Shown here piece after piece: positions 19,122 to 28,367 of a stretch of 64,000 nucleotides of DNA; positions within the stretch are counted from its first letter, which is position 1, and each line of letters starts with the position of its first letter. The DNA is from Microcoleus sp. bin38.metabat.b11b12b14.051. Lineage in GTDB: Bacteria; Cyanobacteriota; Cyanobacteriia; Cyanobacteriales; Microcoleaceae. The stretch covers positions 1 to 64,000 of the forward strand of contig NZ_JAAFKD010000032.1 of NCBI RefSeq assembly GCF_013299165.1. Reading direction: 5' to 3'. Both the position numbers and the translations under genes were made by a program. The notes under the pieces were generated by a model. It was not told the DNA's origin, ran no database searches, and worked only from the letters and a program-made list of their open reading frames with translations.

Positions 19122-20132
19122 ATGTTCCAATATATTGTTAAACGTTTACTAGGAATATTGCCAGTTTTGTTCGGAATCACTCTGCTAGTATTCATTTTTT
19201 TGCATTTGATACCTGGAGACCCGGCGACTGTGCTTTTGGGAGAACGCGGAACTCCCGAACAAGTAGAAATCTTGAGAGCGAGATTGGGTTTAAATCAGGC
19301 TTTATTTTTGCAATATTTGGCTTTTTTAGGGAGTTTGATGCGCTTTGATTTGGGAAATAGCATTATTAGCGGAATTCCGATAATTGATGAAATTATAACT
19401 CGCTGGCCTGCTACTTTGGAACTGTCGGTGGCGGCGATGTTGGTAGCACTTGCGATCGGAATTCCGGCGGGAATTTTGGCGGCGGTTCGGAAGAATAGCT
19501 GGCTGGATAATCTGACGATGAGCGGTTCTTTGATTGGGGTATCTTTACCAGTCTATTGGTTGGGTTTGATGTTGATTTATTTGTTTGCTGTTTATCTGAA
19601 ATGGCTGCCCCCTAGCGGGCGAATTAGTGTGGATTTGGGGTTTGGTTTTAAGTCGATTACGGGTGTTTATGTTGTGGATTCTTTGCTGAGGTGGAATTTG
19701 GCTGCTTTCCGGGATGCGATCGCCCATTTAATCCTTCCAGCCTTGACTTTAGGAACTATCCCGCTAGCTATTATCGCTCGAATTACTCGTGCTGCGATGC
19801 TGGAAGTGTTATCGCAAGATTACATCCGCACGGCGCGGGCTAAGGGTTTGCCGGAATTTTGGGTGATTTTGAGACACGCTTTGAAAAATGCGTTTTTGCC
19901 GATCGTCACAACTATCGGTTTGCAGTTTGGTACGCTTTTAGGCGGTGCGATTTTGACTGAAACGATTTTCTCGTGGCCCGGAATTGGTTCTTGGATTTAT
20001 AGCGGTATCCTGACGCGGGATTACCCTATTGTCCAAGGCGGAGTAATTTTTGTGGCTGTGACTTTTGTGCTGATCAATCTGGTGGTGGATATTTCCTATG
20101 CTGTTTTTGACCCGAGAATTCAGTACCGTTAA
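19122..20132 (+). CDS. ABC transporter permease, DppB/OppB type
   Basis: 336 residues with six predicted membrane helices. The N-terminus MFQYIVKRLLGILPVLFGI and the LIPGDPATVLLG motif are typical of DppB/GsiC permeases. The EAA loop that contacts the ATPase is seen as DYIRTARAKGLPEFWVILRHALKNA in the C-terminal half. It forms an inner-membrane channel with a DppC-like partner that is not in this window. It lies downstream of the family 5 binding protein, separated by a MITE and palindromic repeats. It may be read from its own promoter. Confidence 0.94.
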   Translation: MFQYIVKRLLGILPVLFGITLLVFIFLHLIPGDPATVLLGERGTPEQVEILRARLGLNQALFLQYLAFLGSLMRFDLGNSIISGIPIIDEIITRWPATLELSVAAMLVALAIGIPAGILAAVRKNSWLDNLTMSGSLIGVSLPVYWLGLMLIYLFAVYLKWLPPSGRISVDLGFGFKSITGVYVVDSLLRWNLAAFRDAIAHLILPALTLGTIPLAIIARITRAAMLEVLSQDYIRTARAKGLPEFWVILRHALKNAFLPIVTTIGLQFGTLLGGAILTETIFSWPGIGSWIYSGILTRDYPIVQGGVIFVAVTFVLINLVVDISYAVFDPRIQYR

Positions 20133-20149
20133 TTGAAAGAGTTCAGATT

Positions 20150-20265
20150 CGGCGATTGAAATCGCATCTACACAAACAAAGATCGGATTCGGCGATTGAA
20201 ATCGCATCTACACAAACAAAGATCGGATTCGGCGATTGAAATCGCATCTACACAAACTTTCGTCC
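20150..20265. repeat. Three tandem copies of a 40-bp repeat with GCGATTGAAATCGC core
   Basis: Units of about 40 bases, GGATTCGGCGATTGAAATCG followed by CATCTACACAAACAAAGATC, occur three times. The core GCGATTGAAATCGC is a palindrome. The family is close to the GCGGTTGAAACCGC repeats at 51.6 and 58.8 kb. Confidence 0.85.
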
Positions 20266-20295
20266 GCCTGCGCGGACTGAAAGAGTAGGACTAAA

Positions 20296-20706
20296 TTAAA
20301 CAGAAAATGCTTGTTTAACATCGGGCTGTAGCAGGTAGTAAATGCTAGCGATAGCAAAACCCAGAGATAAAAAATTGACGGCTGCACCTGCGGTACCGAA
20401 CAGTTTAGCAATTTGGGCGAGGATGGCGATGACATGGATAATGAATGTTCCTGTCCAAGCCCAAGTTTTGAGTTGAAACAAACCCCATGCTAAAACTAAG
20501 GAAATAATTCCGATAATAATAGCGATTCCAGCAAAAATTGCAATGAACCCGCCGATGACAGTGCCAACTTTGGCACCGAATCCCACTGCACCGAGACCGC
20601 CTAAAACGCCTGCAAATAGTAGGATGAACAAGCCGTCAAGCAGGCTGAAGATGCCGCTAATTAACTGTAAGATTGCCAGAACTGTAACGCTTTGAGGACG
20701 ATTCAT
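20296..20706 (-). CDS. Small integral membrane protein, four predicted helices
   Basis: 136 residues starting MNRPQSVTVLAILQLISGIF. There are four hydrophobic segments with Gly- and Ala-rich spacing (about 7-28, 45-72, 80-100 and 105-128) and a short polar tail QPDVKQAFSV. The pattern resembles DUF2127-like or other small four-helix membrane proteins of cyanobacteria, but I cannot assign a family. It is encoded alone on the minus strand between the DppB-type permease and the efflux adaptor. Confidence 0.75.
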   Translation of the reverse strand: MNRPQSVTVLAILQLISGIFSLLDGLFILLFAGVLGGLGAVGFGAKVGTVIGGFIAIFAGIAIIIGIISLVLAWGLFQLKTWAWTGTFIIHVIAILAQIAKLFGTAGAAVNFLSLGFAIASIYYLLQPDVKQAFSV

Positions 20707-21151
20707 GTTTGGGTTTTTCCATTTTTAACAAATTTGCAAAATATTTTAACCTGTTGCGGGGACAGGGCAGAGATATATTCAGGACTTCGGCACCGCGATC
20801 GACAAATCGGGTTTATGAGATTCAATGTCTTAAATATGTTGTCGTTTGTCCCACGCACTGTGCGATCGCCCTACAAGACAAGCCACGACGTACACCAAGC
20901 CGATCGCCCGCTGGCCGATCCCGCCTCCGTATATTGTGAGTTGCGTGCGATCGAAGCTTGGGCCCACCTCTTGAGGCTGAAAAAACTTAACATTTTTTAA
21001 TAAGTTGCAAAGATTAGCTATAATTGTTTACAGGTGCTGGTTGGGGAACTTTTTTTAAATCACCCGATCGGATGAGTCTGAAAGACGATGCCGCGCATCA
21101 GAAAAAATTTTACCTTTAAGGTAATCCTGAGATTTAATTAGGTGAGTCGGT
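20707..21151. other. Divergent spacer upstream of the efflux adaptor
   Basis: About 445 bases between divergently read genes. No credible coding sequence or RNA seen. Promoters for both neighbours should lie here, but I could not place them with confidence. Confidence 0.4.
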
Positions 21152-23020
21152 ATGATCGTTAGCCCCAAAAAGGAAGCTGCTCAGGTCAAGGTGGAAGATA
21201 CTCAGATTGCAGACACCAAGGCCCCAGAGACAAAAATTGCAGATAAAAAAACCGCCCAAAAGCAGTCCCCTAAGAAACCCGCACGGAAGATGCCGCGATG
21301 GGCGATCGGTTTGGTTGCAGCCGGGTTGCTAGCTGTACCGACTACCTTATATATATCAAAAAGTCGATCGCAGCCGAAAGTAGATGCGATCGCAGCAATG
21401 ACAGTGCCGGTGGAAGCGCAAAACCTGACGGTGCGGATCACCTCTAGCGGGACAGTGCAACCCGTACAGCGCGTGAATCTCAGCCCCAAAGGCTCCGGCC
21501 GGATCGCAGAGTTATTTGTCGAACAGGGCGATCGCGTGGAAGCAGGACAAATGGTCGCCCGTATGGAAAGCCGCGACGTGGAAGCTCAACTCGCCCAAGC
21601 CAAAGCCCGCGAAGCCAGCATTCGAGCTAAACTTGCCAAAATTGAAGCTGGAAATCGATCGGAAGACATCGCCAGCGCCCGCGCGCGTGTAGAGCAAGCC
21701 CAGGCTACTCTAGCGCAACTCCAAGCCGGCAGTCGTGTAGAAGAAGTTGCAGGAGCCAGAGCCCGATTGCAGCAAACTCAAGCCCGTTTAGAGCAACTCA
21801 AAGCCGGCAGTCGCGTAGAAGAAGTCAGCCAAGGGCGAGCTCGTCTAGCCCAAGCTCAAGCGCGTTTAGCAGACGCTCAAACTGGCAGTGTCAAACAAGA
21901 AATTGCCCAAGCACAAACGCAAATTGAATCGAGTAAAGCCCAAGCTGAACTAACAGCTCAGCGGGTGGAACGCAACCGCCCATTAGTGCAAGAAGGTGCT
22001 CTTGCTCAAGATAAACTCGATGAGTTGATCAAAGAAAATCGCACGGCTCAAGCTAAGGTAAGAGAAGCCCAAAAACGCTTGCAACAACTGCAAGAAAGTC
22101 GCGAGTCGCAAATTCAGCAACTGCAAGCTGCTGTGGAAGTAGAACAGCAAGGATTGAAGCAGTTACAAAACGGCACGCGATCGGAAGAAATTACCAAAGC
22201 CGAAGCAGAAGTTGCCGAAGCTAAAAGCAAATTAGCACAAACCGAAAACGGCAACCGTCCAGAAGAAATCGCTAAAGCCCAAGCCGCAGTTGCTGAAGCA
22301 AAAAGCCAATTAGCCGTACAAGAAAACGGCGCTCGCCCTGAAGAAATAGCCTCCGCTAAAGCTGATTTAGCCGAAGCTCAAGCTCAAGTCCGCTTCCAAG
22401 AAGTGCAGTTAGAAGATACGAAAGTTCGCGCTCCTTTTGCAGGAGTTATTACCCAAAGATACGCGATTCAAGGAGCTTTTGTAACTCCAGCAACTTCGGC
22501 ATCCGAGGCGACTTCGGCAACTTCGACATCGATTGTCGCTCTGGCTAGAGATGTGGAAGTTTTGGCGAAAGTCCCGGAGGCAGATATCAGTCAAATTAAA
22601 CCGGGTCAAATAGTTGAAATTGTGGCTGATGCTTATCCCGATAAAGTGTTTAAAGGCCGCGTTAAGTTAATTGCGCCGGAAGCGGTGAAAGAGCGAGATG
22701 TAACTCTGTTTCAAGTGCGCGTTGCGATTGACACGGGCAAGGATTTCTTGCAGTCTGGAATGAATGTAGATTTGAAATTTGTCGGTCAAAAGCTCAGCAA
22801 TGCTTTGGTTGTTCCAACGGTGGCCATTGTGACTAATAAGGGTCAAACCGGCGTGCTGGTTCCCGATGAGAAGCAGCAGCCGAAGTTTAAGCCTGTGACT
22901 GTTGGCTCGACTATTGGTAACAAGATTCAGATTTTAGAGGGTGCTAAAACGGGCGATCGGGTTTTTACTGAACTTCCGGCTGGTAAAAAGTTGGAGGATA
23001 TTATTAAGAATCAAAAGTAG
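21152..23020 (+). CDS. Efflux pump periplasmic adaptor (HlyD/MacA/DevB type)
   Basis: 622 residues, long for a MacA. A Lys-rich cytoplasmic N-terminus (1-48) is followed by one membrane helix (about 50-68). A lipoyl/barrel-sandwich half-motif (SSGTVQPVQRVNLSPKGSGR...GDRVEAGQMVARM) comes next, then a very long coiled-coil hairpin (about 145-430) with repeated AGSRVEEV..ARARL-type units. The second lipoyl half, VRAPFAGVITQRYAIQGAFV, and a beta-barrel region follow. Such proteins link an inner-membrane ABC pump to an outer-membrane channel. Two MacB/DevC-type permeases follow on the same strand. The extended hairpin grew by internal duplication of about 28-residue units. Confidence 0.93.
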   Translation: MIVSPKKEAAQVKVEDTQIADTKAPETKIADKKTAQKQSPKKPARKMPRWAIGLVAAGLLAVPTTLYISKSRSQPKVDAIAAMTVPVEAQNLTVRITSSGTVQPVQRVNLSPKGSGRIAELFVEQGDRVEAGQMVARMESRDVEAQLAQAKAREASIRAKLAKIEAGNRSEDIASARARVEQAQATLAQLQAGSRVEEVAGARARLQQTQARLEQLKAGSRVEEVSQGRARLAQAQARLADAQTGSVKQEIAQAQTQIESSKAQAELTAQRVERNRPLVQEGALAQDKLDELIKENRTAQAKVREAQKRLQQLQESRESQIQQLQAAVEVEQQGLKQLQNGTRSEEITKAEAEVAEAKSKLAQTENGNRPEEIAKAQAAVAEAKSQLAVQENGARPEEIASAKADLAEAQAQVRFQEVQLEDTKVRAPFAGVITQRYAIQGAFVTPATSASEATSATSTSIVALARDVEVLAKVPEADISQIKPGQIVEIVADAYPDKVFKGRVKLIAPEAVKERDVTLFQVRVAIDTGKDFLQSGMNVDLKFVGQKLSNALVVPTVAIVTNKGQTGVLVPDEKQQPKFKPVTVGSTIGNKIQILEGAKTGDRVFTELPAGKKLEDIIKNQK

Positions 23021-23077
23021 TCATTGGTCATTGGTCATTGGTCATATCATGTCCGGTGGATTGAGCACAATAAGATT

Positions 23078-23304
23078 GGTTTGTAGTGCGGACTTCAGTC
23101 CGCCAAACGCTCCGGACTGAAGTCCGCACTACGAACAGTTTTGGTTTGTAGTGCGGACTTCAGTCCGCACAATAAGATTGGTTTGTAGTGGGGACTTAAG
23201 TCCGCCAAATGCTGCGGACTGAAGTCCCCACTACGAACCGTTTTGGTTTGTAGTGGGGACTTAAGTCCGCCAAATGCTCCGGACTGAAGTCCGCACTACG
23301 AACC
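23078..23304. repeat. Three successive GTAGTGCGGAC / GTAGTGGGGAC hairpins
   Basis: Paired arms GTAGTGCGGACTTCAGTCCG and CGGACTGAAGTCCGCACTAC alternate with spacers AAACGCT or AAATGCT. Two units carry GGGGAC in place of GCGGAC with matching compensatory changes in most of the partner arm, so the stem is maintained. They fill the adaptor-permease spacer. Confidence 0.85.
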
Positions 23305-23377
23305 GTTTTTGCTTTTGATGAGTAAATCCTGCAATAGAAAAATCGAAAATCCAAAATCTAAAATCTAAAATAGACTC

Positions 23378-24595
23378 ATGGATATTGTTGAAAGTGTCAA
23401 AATGGCTGTCACAACTTTGACAGCTAATAAGCTCCGCAGTAGCTTGACGATGTTAGGAATTATCATCGGTAATGCTTCCGTAATTTCGATGATTGGTATT
23501 GGCGAAGGAGCTCAAACCTATATTGCGGGACAGGTTAACTCTTTGGGTTCCAACTTGCTGTTTATCATTCCCGGAAGTCCAGATGCCCAAAGTCGCCCGG
23601 TGATTCCTCCTCAGACTTTGGTGTTGGATGATGCTCTGGCGATCGCCTCTCAAGTTCCTTCTGTCGAACAAGTTGCACCCACTCTCAATGACAGTCAAAT
23701 CGTTACTTACCGCAATAAAAACGTTTCGTCTTCGATTGTGGGAACTACTCCCGAGTTTTTGTCGGTAAGAAGCTTTGATATTGCTCAAGGTCGATTTTTA
23801 AACAAGTTAGATTTAGAAAGACAAGAAAATGTAGTTGCTTTAGGCTCAGAAGCTGCTGAACAATTGTTTGGGAATACGCAGCCTGTCGGTCAATATGTCC
23901 GCATAAAAAACGCGACTTTTCAAGTAATTGGAGTGATGCAGGCGAAAGGTTCGAGTTTTGGTGACAATCAAGATATGAATGTTTATTTGCCGCTAACAAC
24001 GATGGCTAACCGCATTGTCGGTCGCTCGTCTCCTTACGGCACTAAGGTAACATTTATTTCGGTTTCGGTGAAAGATGAGAAGTTAATGAGGGCGGCGCAA
24101 TTTCAAATAGAAAATTTGCTGCGCTTGCGCCACAATATTACTAAAGAGGATGATTTTACTGTCCGAAATCAGAAGGATTTAATGAAGACTTTGGGCAGCA
24201 TTACTGGTGCTTTGACTCTGATGTTGGCTTTTGTGGCGGCAATTTCGCTGTTTGTCGGCGGCATCGGGATTATGAATATAATGCTGGTTTCGGTGACTGA
24301 ACGTACTAAGGAAATTGGATTGCGAAAGGCGATCGGTGCTTCTCCTCAGGATATTCTGATTCAGTTTATGATTGAGGCTGTGATTTTGTCGGCGGCTGGT
24401 GGCGCGATCGGTACTGGGTTTGGTATCGGCGGTGTGTTTTTGGTGTCTGCTTTTAGTCCTTTGCAAGCTAGCGTGTCTCCAGTGGCGATCGCCCTTGCGG
24501 TTGGTGTTTCTGGTAGCATTGGCTTGTTTTTCGGCATCGTACCCGCAAAACAAGCTGCTAAATTAGACCCGATTGTCGCATTGAGAAGCGCTTAA
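23378..24595 (+). CDS. ABC transporter permease, MacB/DevC type (paralogue 1)
   Basis: 405 residues. One N-terminal membrane helix (about 18-40) precedes a large periplasmic MacB-PCD domain (about 50-240), then an FtsX-type domain with three membrane helices (about 280-400) and the conserved RTKEIGLRKAIGAS coupling motif. It works with a periplasmic adaptor and a separate ATPase to expel substrates. It follows the adaptor gene by 357 bases of hairpins. It is closely similar to the next gene (MDIVESVKMA versus MNFIESVKMA; QFQIENLLRLRHNI versus QFQVENLLRLRHKI), evidence of tandem duplication. No ATPase gene adjoins it. Confidence 0.92.
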   Translation: MDIVESVKMAVTTLTANKLRSSLTMLGIIIGNASVISMIGIGEGAQTYIAGQVNSLGSNLLFIIPGSPDAQSRPVIPPQTLVLDDALAIASQVPSVEQVAPTLNDSQIVTYRNKNVSSSIVGTTPEFLSVRSFDIAQGRFLNKLDLERQENVVALGSEAAEQLFGNTQPVGQYVRIKNATFQVIGVMQAKGSSFGDNQDMNVYLPLTTMANRIVGRSSPYGTKVTFISVSVKDEKLMRAAQFQIENLLRLRHNITKEDDFTVRNQKDLMKTLGSITGALTLMLAFVAAISLFVGGIGIMNIMLVSVTERTKEIGLRKAIGASPQDILIQFMIEAVILSAAGGAIGTGFGIGGVFLVSAFSPLQASVSPVAIALAVGVSGSIGLFFGIVPAKQAAKLDPIVALRSA

Positions 24596-24700
24596 AAAGA
24601 AGGAAGAAGGAAGAACGAAGAAGGAAGAGGGAAGAGACAAGAACCAAGATAGTTTTACATTCTATTCTGCACGCACACAGTCTATGTCTAAGATGCACAG

Positions 24701-24904
24701 TTTATGATAATAAAACTGTTTTTCGTCAGTTGTTGAACCTCGGAAGGAGTGAAGTTCTTACTACAAACCTAATTACCAAGTTATGAATTTTATTGAAAGC
24801 GTTTTATGATAATAAAACTGTTTTTCGTCAGTTGTTGAAGCTCGGAAGGACTGAAGTCCTCACTACAAACCTAATTGCCAAGTTATGAATTTTATTGAAA
24901 GCGT
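24701..24904. repeat. 102-bp tandem duplication covering the 5' end of the second permease gene
   Basis: Copy 1 (24701-24802) and copy 2 (24803-24904) are almost identical. Each contains TTTATGATAATAAAACTG, a GTTGAA-C/G-CTCGGAAGGA stretch, and ATGAATTTTATTGAAAGCGT. In copy 2 that ATG (24885) begins the permease gene. In copy 1 the same ATG (24783) runs only eight codons, MNFIESVL, to a stop. Confidence 0.92.
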
Positions 24905-26105
24905 TAAAATGGCCGGTCAAACACTGCTCGCAAACAAAACTCGCAGCAGTTTAACGATGATTGGGATGATTGTGGGAAATGCCTCGGTAATTGCGATGAT
25001 TGGGATTGGAGAAGGTGCTCAAAATTTTGTGGGCGGACAAGTTAAATCCCTGGGTACAAATGTATTGATTGTGAGAGCCGGAGTGCCTAATGCTAGCCGC
25101 AGTTCGATTAGAAATGCGCCTCAAACACTTATAGTAGAAGATGGTAAGGCGATCGCAACTCAAGTCCCGTCGGTACAAGGCGTCTCCGCAGAACTCAACA
25201 GTTCTGAACTTGTTCGCTACGGTAACAAAAATGTGTCGTCTCTGATTTTCGGCACAATTCCAGAATTTCTGACTGTCAGAAACTTTGAGATGGCTAAAGG
25301 GCGATTTTTGACGGAACTCGATGTCAAGCAAAACAATCAAGTTGTGGTTCTTGGTTCAGAATTAGCCGAAAAACTGTTTGCTAATACCAATCCCCTCGGC
25401 GAACAAGTGCGAGTCAAAAATGTCAGCATGAAAGTAATTGGAGTATTTGCGCCCAAAGGCACATCTTTTGGTACAAATTATGATAACTCGGCGGTTGTGC
25501 CGATCGCCACAATGGCCAACCGGATTGTCGGGCGAAAGTCTCCCTACGGTTTAGCTGTCACTTCGCTGTTTATTTCGATTCAAGATGAGTCGAAAATGGA
25601 TGCTGCTCAATTTCAGGTGGAAAATTTGCTGAGATTGCGACACAAGATTACCACAGAAGATGACTTTACGGTCAGAAATCAGAAAGATTTAATGGCAACA
25701 ATGGGATCGATTTCCGGGGCCCTGACACTGATGTTAACTGCTGTGGCTAGTATTTCGCTGTTGGTGGGGGGAATTGGGATTATGAACATTATGCTGGTTT
25801 CCGTCAGCGAGCGCACCCAGGAAATTGGGCTGAGAAAGGCGATCGGAGCATCCCAAAACGATATTTTGTTTCAATTCATTATCGAAGCTGTAATTTTATC
25901 GGCGGCGGGCGGGATTGTCGGTACTTGTGTAGGTGTCGGCGGGATCTTGCTTGTAGGTAATTTCACGCCCCTGCAAGCTGGTATTTCGCCTGTGGCGATC
26001 GCCCTGGCTGTTAGCGTATCGGGTACAGTAGGCCTCTTTTTCGGCGTTGTTCCGGCACGTCAGGCCGCCAAACTTGACCCCATCGCCGCTTTAAGAAGTG
26101 CTTAA
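24885..26105 (+). CDS. ABC transporter permease, MacB/DevC type (paralogue 2)
   Basis: 406 residues, same architecture as the preceding permease: N-terminal helix, periplasmic MacB-PCD domain and C-terminal FtsX domain with RTQEIGLRKAIGAS. The periplasmic domains differ more than the membrane domains, so the two may form a heterodimer or serve different substrates. The start lies inside the second copy of a 102-base tandem duplication, so an upstream decoy start exists. No terminator is evident between the two permeases. The ATPase at 58.0 kb is a candidate partner. Confidence 0.92.
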   Translation: MNFIESVKMAGQTLLANKTRSSLTMIGMIVGNASVIAMIGIGEGAQNFVGGQVKSLGTNVLIVRAGVPNASRSSIRNAPQTLIVEDGKAIATQVPSVQGVSAELNSSELVRYGNKNVSSLIFGTIPEFLTVRNFEMAKGRFLTELDVKQNNQVVVLGSELAEKLFANTNPLGEQVRVKNVSMKVIGVFAPKGTSFGTNYDNSAVVPIATMANRIVGRKSPYGLAVTSLFISIQDESKMDAAQFQVENLLRLRHKITTEDDFTVRNQKDLMATMGSISGALTLMLTAVASISLLVGGIGIMNIMLVSVSERTQEIGLRKAIGASQNDILFQFIIEAVILSAAGGIVGTCVGVGGILLVGNFTPLQAGISPVAIALAVSVSGTVGLFFGVVPARQAAKLDPIAALRSA

Positions 26106-26442
26106 CAAATAATTACAAAAATACCTTACTTAAGTATATACCAGCGTCGCTTAATACATAACATAATGTTACAATTGAATTATACTCACATTATATATTT
26201 AAAGATCAATAAAATCATTACAAATGTAAATTTTGAGTAAAGTTCATGTATTTTTATATCATCGATAAATTAAAAACTTTATACAAACGAGTGAAAGATT
26301 AAAGATTCAATAAAGTTTCGATCCGGGTATTTACTTACTAACTGAAAAGTCTAATAATCTAAACTACGAGCAAACACTTATAGGATTTTTATCGAGACTA
26401 TAAGTGCTTGCTATTTAATGAAAAAATATCAAATAATCACCA
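26106..26442. other. AT-rich spacer with a 14-bp hairpin upstream of the haloperoxidase gene
   Basis: An inverted repeat GCAAACACTTATAG (26370-26383) and CTATAAGTGCTTGC (26398-26411), with one mismatch, lies 31 bases before the next start codon. It could be an operator or a remnant of a mobile element. Nothing else is seen. Confidence 0.45.
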
Positions 26443-28170
26443 ATGACATCTCTTACCGGTACTCCTAAATTCGACTATCTCGAAGGAACTTCAGGCTCAG
26501 ATCAAATTAATGGTTTGGATGGCAATGACATAATATACGGCAGCGGCGGAGACGACTTCCTCCAAGGCGATCGCGGTAAAGACAAAATCTGTGGCGACTC
26601 CGGCAACGATTCAATTTTCGGCGGTGCAGACGACGATATCATCTGGGGCGGCAAAGGCAACGACCTAATTTTTGCCAATTCCGGCAACGACATCCTCGAC
26701 GCCGGCAAAGGAAGCGATACTCTCAGCGGTGGTGAAGGCGATGACATTTTTACGATCGGCAAAGGTAGCGGCGGCCCAACCGTAGCCACGGCAGACTACA
26801 TCACCGACTTCGAGAAAGGCAAGGACAAAATTCGGTTGCTCGACGGCCTGACATTTGGAGACTTAAACATCCAGCAAGGCACAAACGCTAACAGCAACAG
26901 CACCGTTATTCAAGACAAACTCACAGGCGAATATTTAGCAGTGTTGCAGGGAGTCAACAGCAACACCGTCACCCCCGACAACTTCACAACTTATCTTTCG
27001 GGAAACCCTATCAGAGATTGGAACACAACGATGCTGGATGCCATCCGGACAGCCAGCACCCCGCCTCCGCTAGCCTCCCGCAACATGGCAATGGTTTCCG
27101 CAGCAATTTACGATGCGGTGAACTCGATTAGCAAAAAATACACCCCTTACCGCGTCAGCATAGATGCACCCGCAGGCGCGTCAGAACAAGCAGCAGCAGC
27201 AGCAGCAGCCCAACAGGTATTAGTCAGCCTCTATCCAGCACAAGCAGCAAAATTCGATGCAGCATACCAATCATCTCTGTTTACAATTCCTGACGGCAAA
27301 TCCAAAGATGACGGCATCGCCCTCGGGAGACAAGTTGCTGACCAAATTATCAGTTGGCGGAGTACAGACGGCGCCACAAAAGTAGTACCGTACACCCCTA
27401 AAAATGCTCCCGGCAGTTGGCAGCCGACTCCCCCAGCCCTGGCTGCGGCGCTGGCGCCCCAGTGGCCTAGCGTGACTCCTTTTGCGATGACTAGCGGCTC
27501 TCAGTTCCGCCCGTCGGGCCCGCCCGCCCTCGATAGCGCCAAGTACGCAGAGGAACTAAACTTCGTCAAAGAAATCGGCAAAATTGACAGTCTGACGCGC
27601 ACCCCAGACCAAACTGCGATCGCCAAATTCTGGGCCAACGGCTCAGGTACTTTTACTCCTCCCGGCCACTGGAACCAAATAGCCTCAGAAGCATCAGCCC
27701 TCGTCGGCACGTCCTTGGAAGATAGCGCCCGCTTGTTCGCCCTGCTGAATATTGCCGAAGCCGATGCAGCTATTACCTCCTGGGATTCCAAGTATCAGTA
27801 CGACTTCTGGCGCCCAGTAACAGCGATTCGCCAAGCTGACAGAGACAACAATCCCGACACGACAATCGACGACAAATGGACGCCACTGTTGATAACACCG
27901 CCCTTCTCGGAATACACGTCAGGCCACAGTACCTTTAGCGGTGCCGCCGAACCCGTCATGAACTCTGTATTTGGTGCAGATTTTGGGTTTGCCAACAAGG
28001 GAGACAAATCTATCAACAGTTTGCGAACCTTTGAAAACTTTGCCCAAGCGGCGGATGAATCGGGGATGAGTCGCATTTTCGGAGGCATTCATTTCATGAG
28101 TGCTAACGTAGACGGTTTGAGTTCTGGTAGAAAGGTGGGTAACTATGTTGTCCAGAATTTCTTAGTTTAG
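26443..28170 (+). CDS. RTX calcium-binding repeats fused to a vanadium-dependent haloperoxidase-like domain
   Basis: 575 residues. Residues about 14-110 are RTX nonapeptide repeats (GLDGNDIIYGSGGDDFLQG and following), which fold on binding calcium and usually mark type I-secreted proteins. Residues about 180-575 carry the vanadium haloperoxidase/PAP2 pocket: KYQYDFWRP (Lys and Arg), YTSGHSTF (the SGH His) and SRIFGGIHF (Arg and the vanadate-ligating His). So all main vanadate-binding residues are present. The enzyme class oxidises halides with hydrogen peroxide, or acts as a phosphatase. The RTX block is N-terminal, where most RTX proteins have it at the C-terminus. No signal peptide. Confidence 0.9.
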   Translation: MTSLTGTPKFDYLEGTSGSDQINGLDGNDIIYGSGGDDFLQGDRGKDKICGDSGNDSIFGGADDDIIWGGKGNDLIFANSGNDILDAGKGSDTLSGGEGDDIFTIGKGSGGPTVATADYITDFEKGKDKIRLLDGLTFGDLNIQQGTNANSNSTVIQDKLTGEYLAVLQGVNSNTVTPDNFTTYLSGNPIRDWNTTMLDAIRTASTPPPLASRNMAMVSAAIYDAVNSISKKYTPYRVSIDAPAGASEQAAAAAAAQQVLVSLYPAQAAKFDAAYQSSLFTIPDGKSKDDGIALGRQVADQIISWRSTDGATKVVPYTPKNAPGSWQPTPPALAAALAPQWPSVTPFAMTSGSQFRPSGPPALDSAKYAEELNFVKEIGKIDSLTRTPDQTAIAKFWANGSGTFTPPGHWNQIASEASALVGTSLEDSARLFALLNIAEADAAITSWDSKYQYDFWRPVTAIRQADRDNNPDTTIDDKWTPLLITPPFSEYTSGHSTFSGAAEPVMNSVFGADFGFANKGDKSINSLRTFENFAQAADESGMSRIFGGIHFMSANVDGLSSGRKVGNYVVQNFLV

Positions 28171-28189
28171 GAAAATCGCGAGTCGATCG

Positions 28190-28230
28190 GGAAATGGAAA
28201 ATGGAAAACTTTTTATTTTCCATTTTTCAT
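28190..28230. terminator. Bidirectional terminator between convergent genes
   Basis: AAAATGGAAAA (28198-28208) and TTTTCCATTTT (28216-28226) form a perfect 11-bp stem with A-rich and T-rich flanks. It lies between the haloperoxidase gene (plus) and the end of the PlsY fusion gene (minus) and could stop transcription from either side. Confidence 0.6.
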
Positions 28231-28367
28231 CAAAACACGTCTTCCGTAAATCTTTTATTGATGGATCGACCGCAGATAAAATGCAGATAAACACAGATAA
28301 ACGCAGATAATTTGCAGATTTAAAAGCTTGGTAATGCAATGCAAGTCTCAACTATTCAAGCGCGTTT

